NCBI GenBank assembly: GCA_041984885.1
Contig: JBHIXH010000004.1
Span: 1-64,000 of the forward strand
DNA length: 64,000 nt
DNA from: UBA4486 sp041984885
GTDB lineage: Bacteria > Pseudomonadota > Gammaproteobacteria > Eutrophobiales > Eutrophobiaceae
Reading direction: 5' to 3'
Below are positions 63,400 through 64,000 of the stretch, piece after piece. Every line of letters begins with the position of its first letter. Within the stretch, counting starts at the first letter, position 1. The notes below the pieces were generated by a model that was not told the DNA's origin, searched no databases, and saw nothing but the letters and a program-made list of their open reading frames with translations. A program made the position numbers and the translations under genes.

Positions 63400-64000
63400 T
63401 CAGGTTTTTTTCATGCATGATTGAATCAGTTGCGTGGTCGAGGCATCGTGATTGCCACTTTGCCTGCCAGTTTCCAGTTCTTCTGTGATCACGCCGGCCA
63501 GATGCTTGCCGAGCTCAACACCCCATTGATCAAATGCATTAATATCCCAGATACACGCCTGTACAAACGTCCTGTGTTCATACAGCGCGAGTATTTTTCC
63601 AAGCGTAGATGGTGTCAGTTGATCAAATAAAATAGTCGTACTCGGTTTATTACCCGGGAAATGACGATGCGGATTTTCCCCGGTGGCATCCTTGCCGAGC
63701 ATCAATGCCTCGGCCTGGGCCAGACAGTTTGCGATCAGTTTGGCGTGTTGGCTATCGTCTTTGATGGTTGATTGGCGTGCGACGAGAAATTCAACCGGCA
63801 GGTTGCGGGTTCCCTGATGCAGCAACTGGAAAAATGCATGTTGGCTGTTCGAACCCACTGCGCCCCAGATAATGGACTGAGTATCGTAGTCAACCGGGTG
63901 ACCACTCAATGTCACGCGTTTGCCGTTACTTTCCATCATTAACTGCGACAGATAATCCGGTAGCAGGGATAACCCCTGGTCGTAGGGAATCACGGCCAGT
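63400..64000 (-). CDS. pgi: Glucose-6-phosphate isomerase, C-terminal part
   Basis: The frame enters from the right edge and ends at 63400, so about 200 C-terminal residues are seen. The conserved ESNGKRVT, IIWGAVGSNSQHAFFQLLHQGT (the active-site region) and DQWGVELGK identify it. Pgi interconverts glucose 6-phosphate and fructose 6-phosphate. SNSQHA stands for the usual TNGQHA or TNSQHS. It converges on the kinase gene with 1 bp between stops. Confidence 0.95.
   Translation of the reverse strand, partial: LAVIPYDQGLSLLPDYLSQLMMESNGKRVTLSGHPVDYDTQSIIWGAVGSNSQHAFFQLLHQGTRNLPVEFLVARQSTIKDDSQHAKLIANCLAQAEALMLGKDATGENPHRHFPGNKPSTTILFDQLTPSTLGKILALYEHRTFVQACIWDINAFDQWGVELGKHLAGVITEELETGRQSGNHDASTTQLIQSCMKKT

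Overview
The window looks like a chromosomal piece of a gammaproteobacterium, probably a draft or metagenome assembly because a run of ten N interrupts one gene. The evidence is gene order: fimV-truA-trpF-trpB-trpA-accD-folC-dedD-cvpA-purF and nrdR-ribD-ribE-ribBA-ribH-nusB-thiL are typical gammaproteobacterial runs. Class I adenylate cyclase, CmoA/CmoB, AcnB, YhdP and RNase G fit the same group. Hopanoid genes (hpnH, hpnB, an hpnM-like gene beside dxs), a PEP-CTERM protein and 2-aminoethylphosphonate synthesis suggest an environmental, free-living lineage. I cannot name the genus. I recognise no rRNA, tRNA or CRISPR array.

Layout. 1-9734: the end of fimV, then a tightly packed plus-strand run for tRNA modification, tryptophan, fatty acid, folate and purine synthesis. 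A 66-codon helix-turn-helix-like gene sits between trpB and trpA. 10073-15546: a stand-alone cyclic nucleotide-binding protein with a CRP-like site upstream, then a minus-strand operon cyaA-ATPase-hpt-mtiP (cAMP synthesis and purine salvage). 16010-22568: glyA behind a long, possibly structured leader, then nrdR, the riboflavin genes, nusB and thiL. 22594-27156: a thioesterase, a DsrE-like lipoprotein, a YafJ-type amidotransferase, a small island of AT-rich genes carrying a recognisable integron attC site, and class I fumarase. 27249-36614: cmoAB, an MFS exporter, a diguanylate cyclase, aconitase B, a secreted Vgb-like propeller and mnmA. 36611-45820: NudJ, a partial Mrp antiporter operon (E, F, G, MbhD-like, B), an exported truncated globin, an OhrR-like regulator, yhdP and rng. 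45986-49759: glcDEF. 49756-56321: envelope and lipid genes (glycine-zipper lipoprotein, MlaA, an MlaC/HpnM-like protein, HpnB, HpnH) and dxs. 56390-61905: a PEP-CTERM protein with a candidate sigma-54 promoter, then a four-gene phosphonate operon. 62106-64000: a Ser/Thr kinase fused to a cyclic nucleotide-binding domain, and the 3' part of pgi.

Three themes link the genes. First, cAMP: the window encodes its synthesis (CyaA) and two proteins with intact-looking cyclic nucleotide pockets, one of them a protein kinase. Second, the cell surface: hopanoids, Mla-type lipid transport, YhdP, PEP-CTERM export and CMP-aminoethylphosphonate all concern the envelope. Third, a mobile trace: one complete integron gene cassette with its 59-bp attC, and a second cassette-like gene whose attC is missing, sit between housekeeping genes with no integrase in view.
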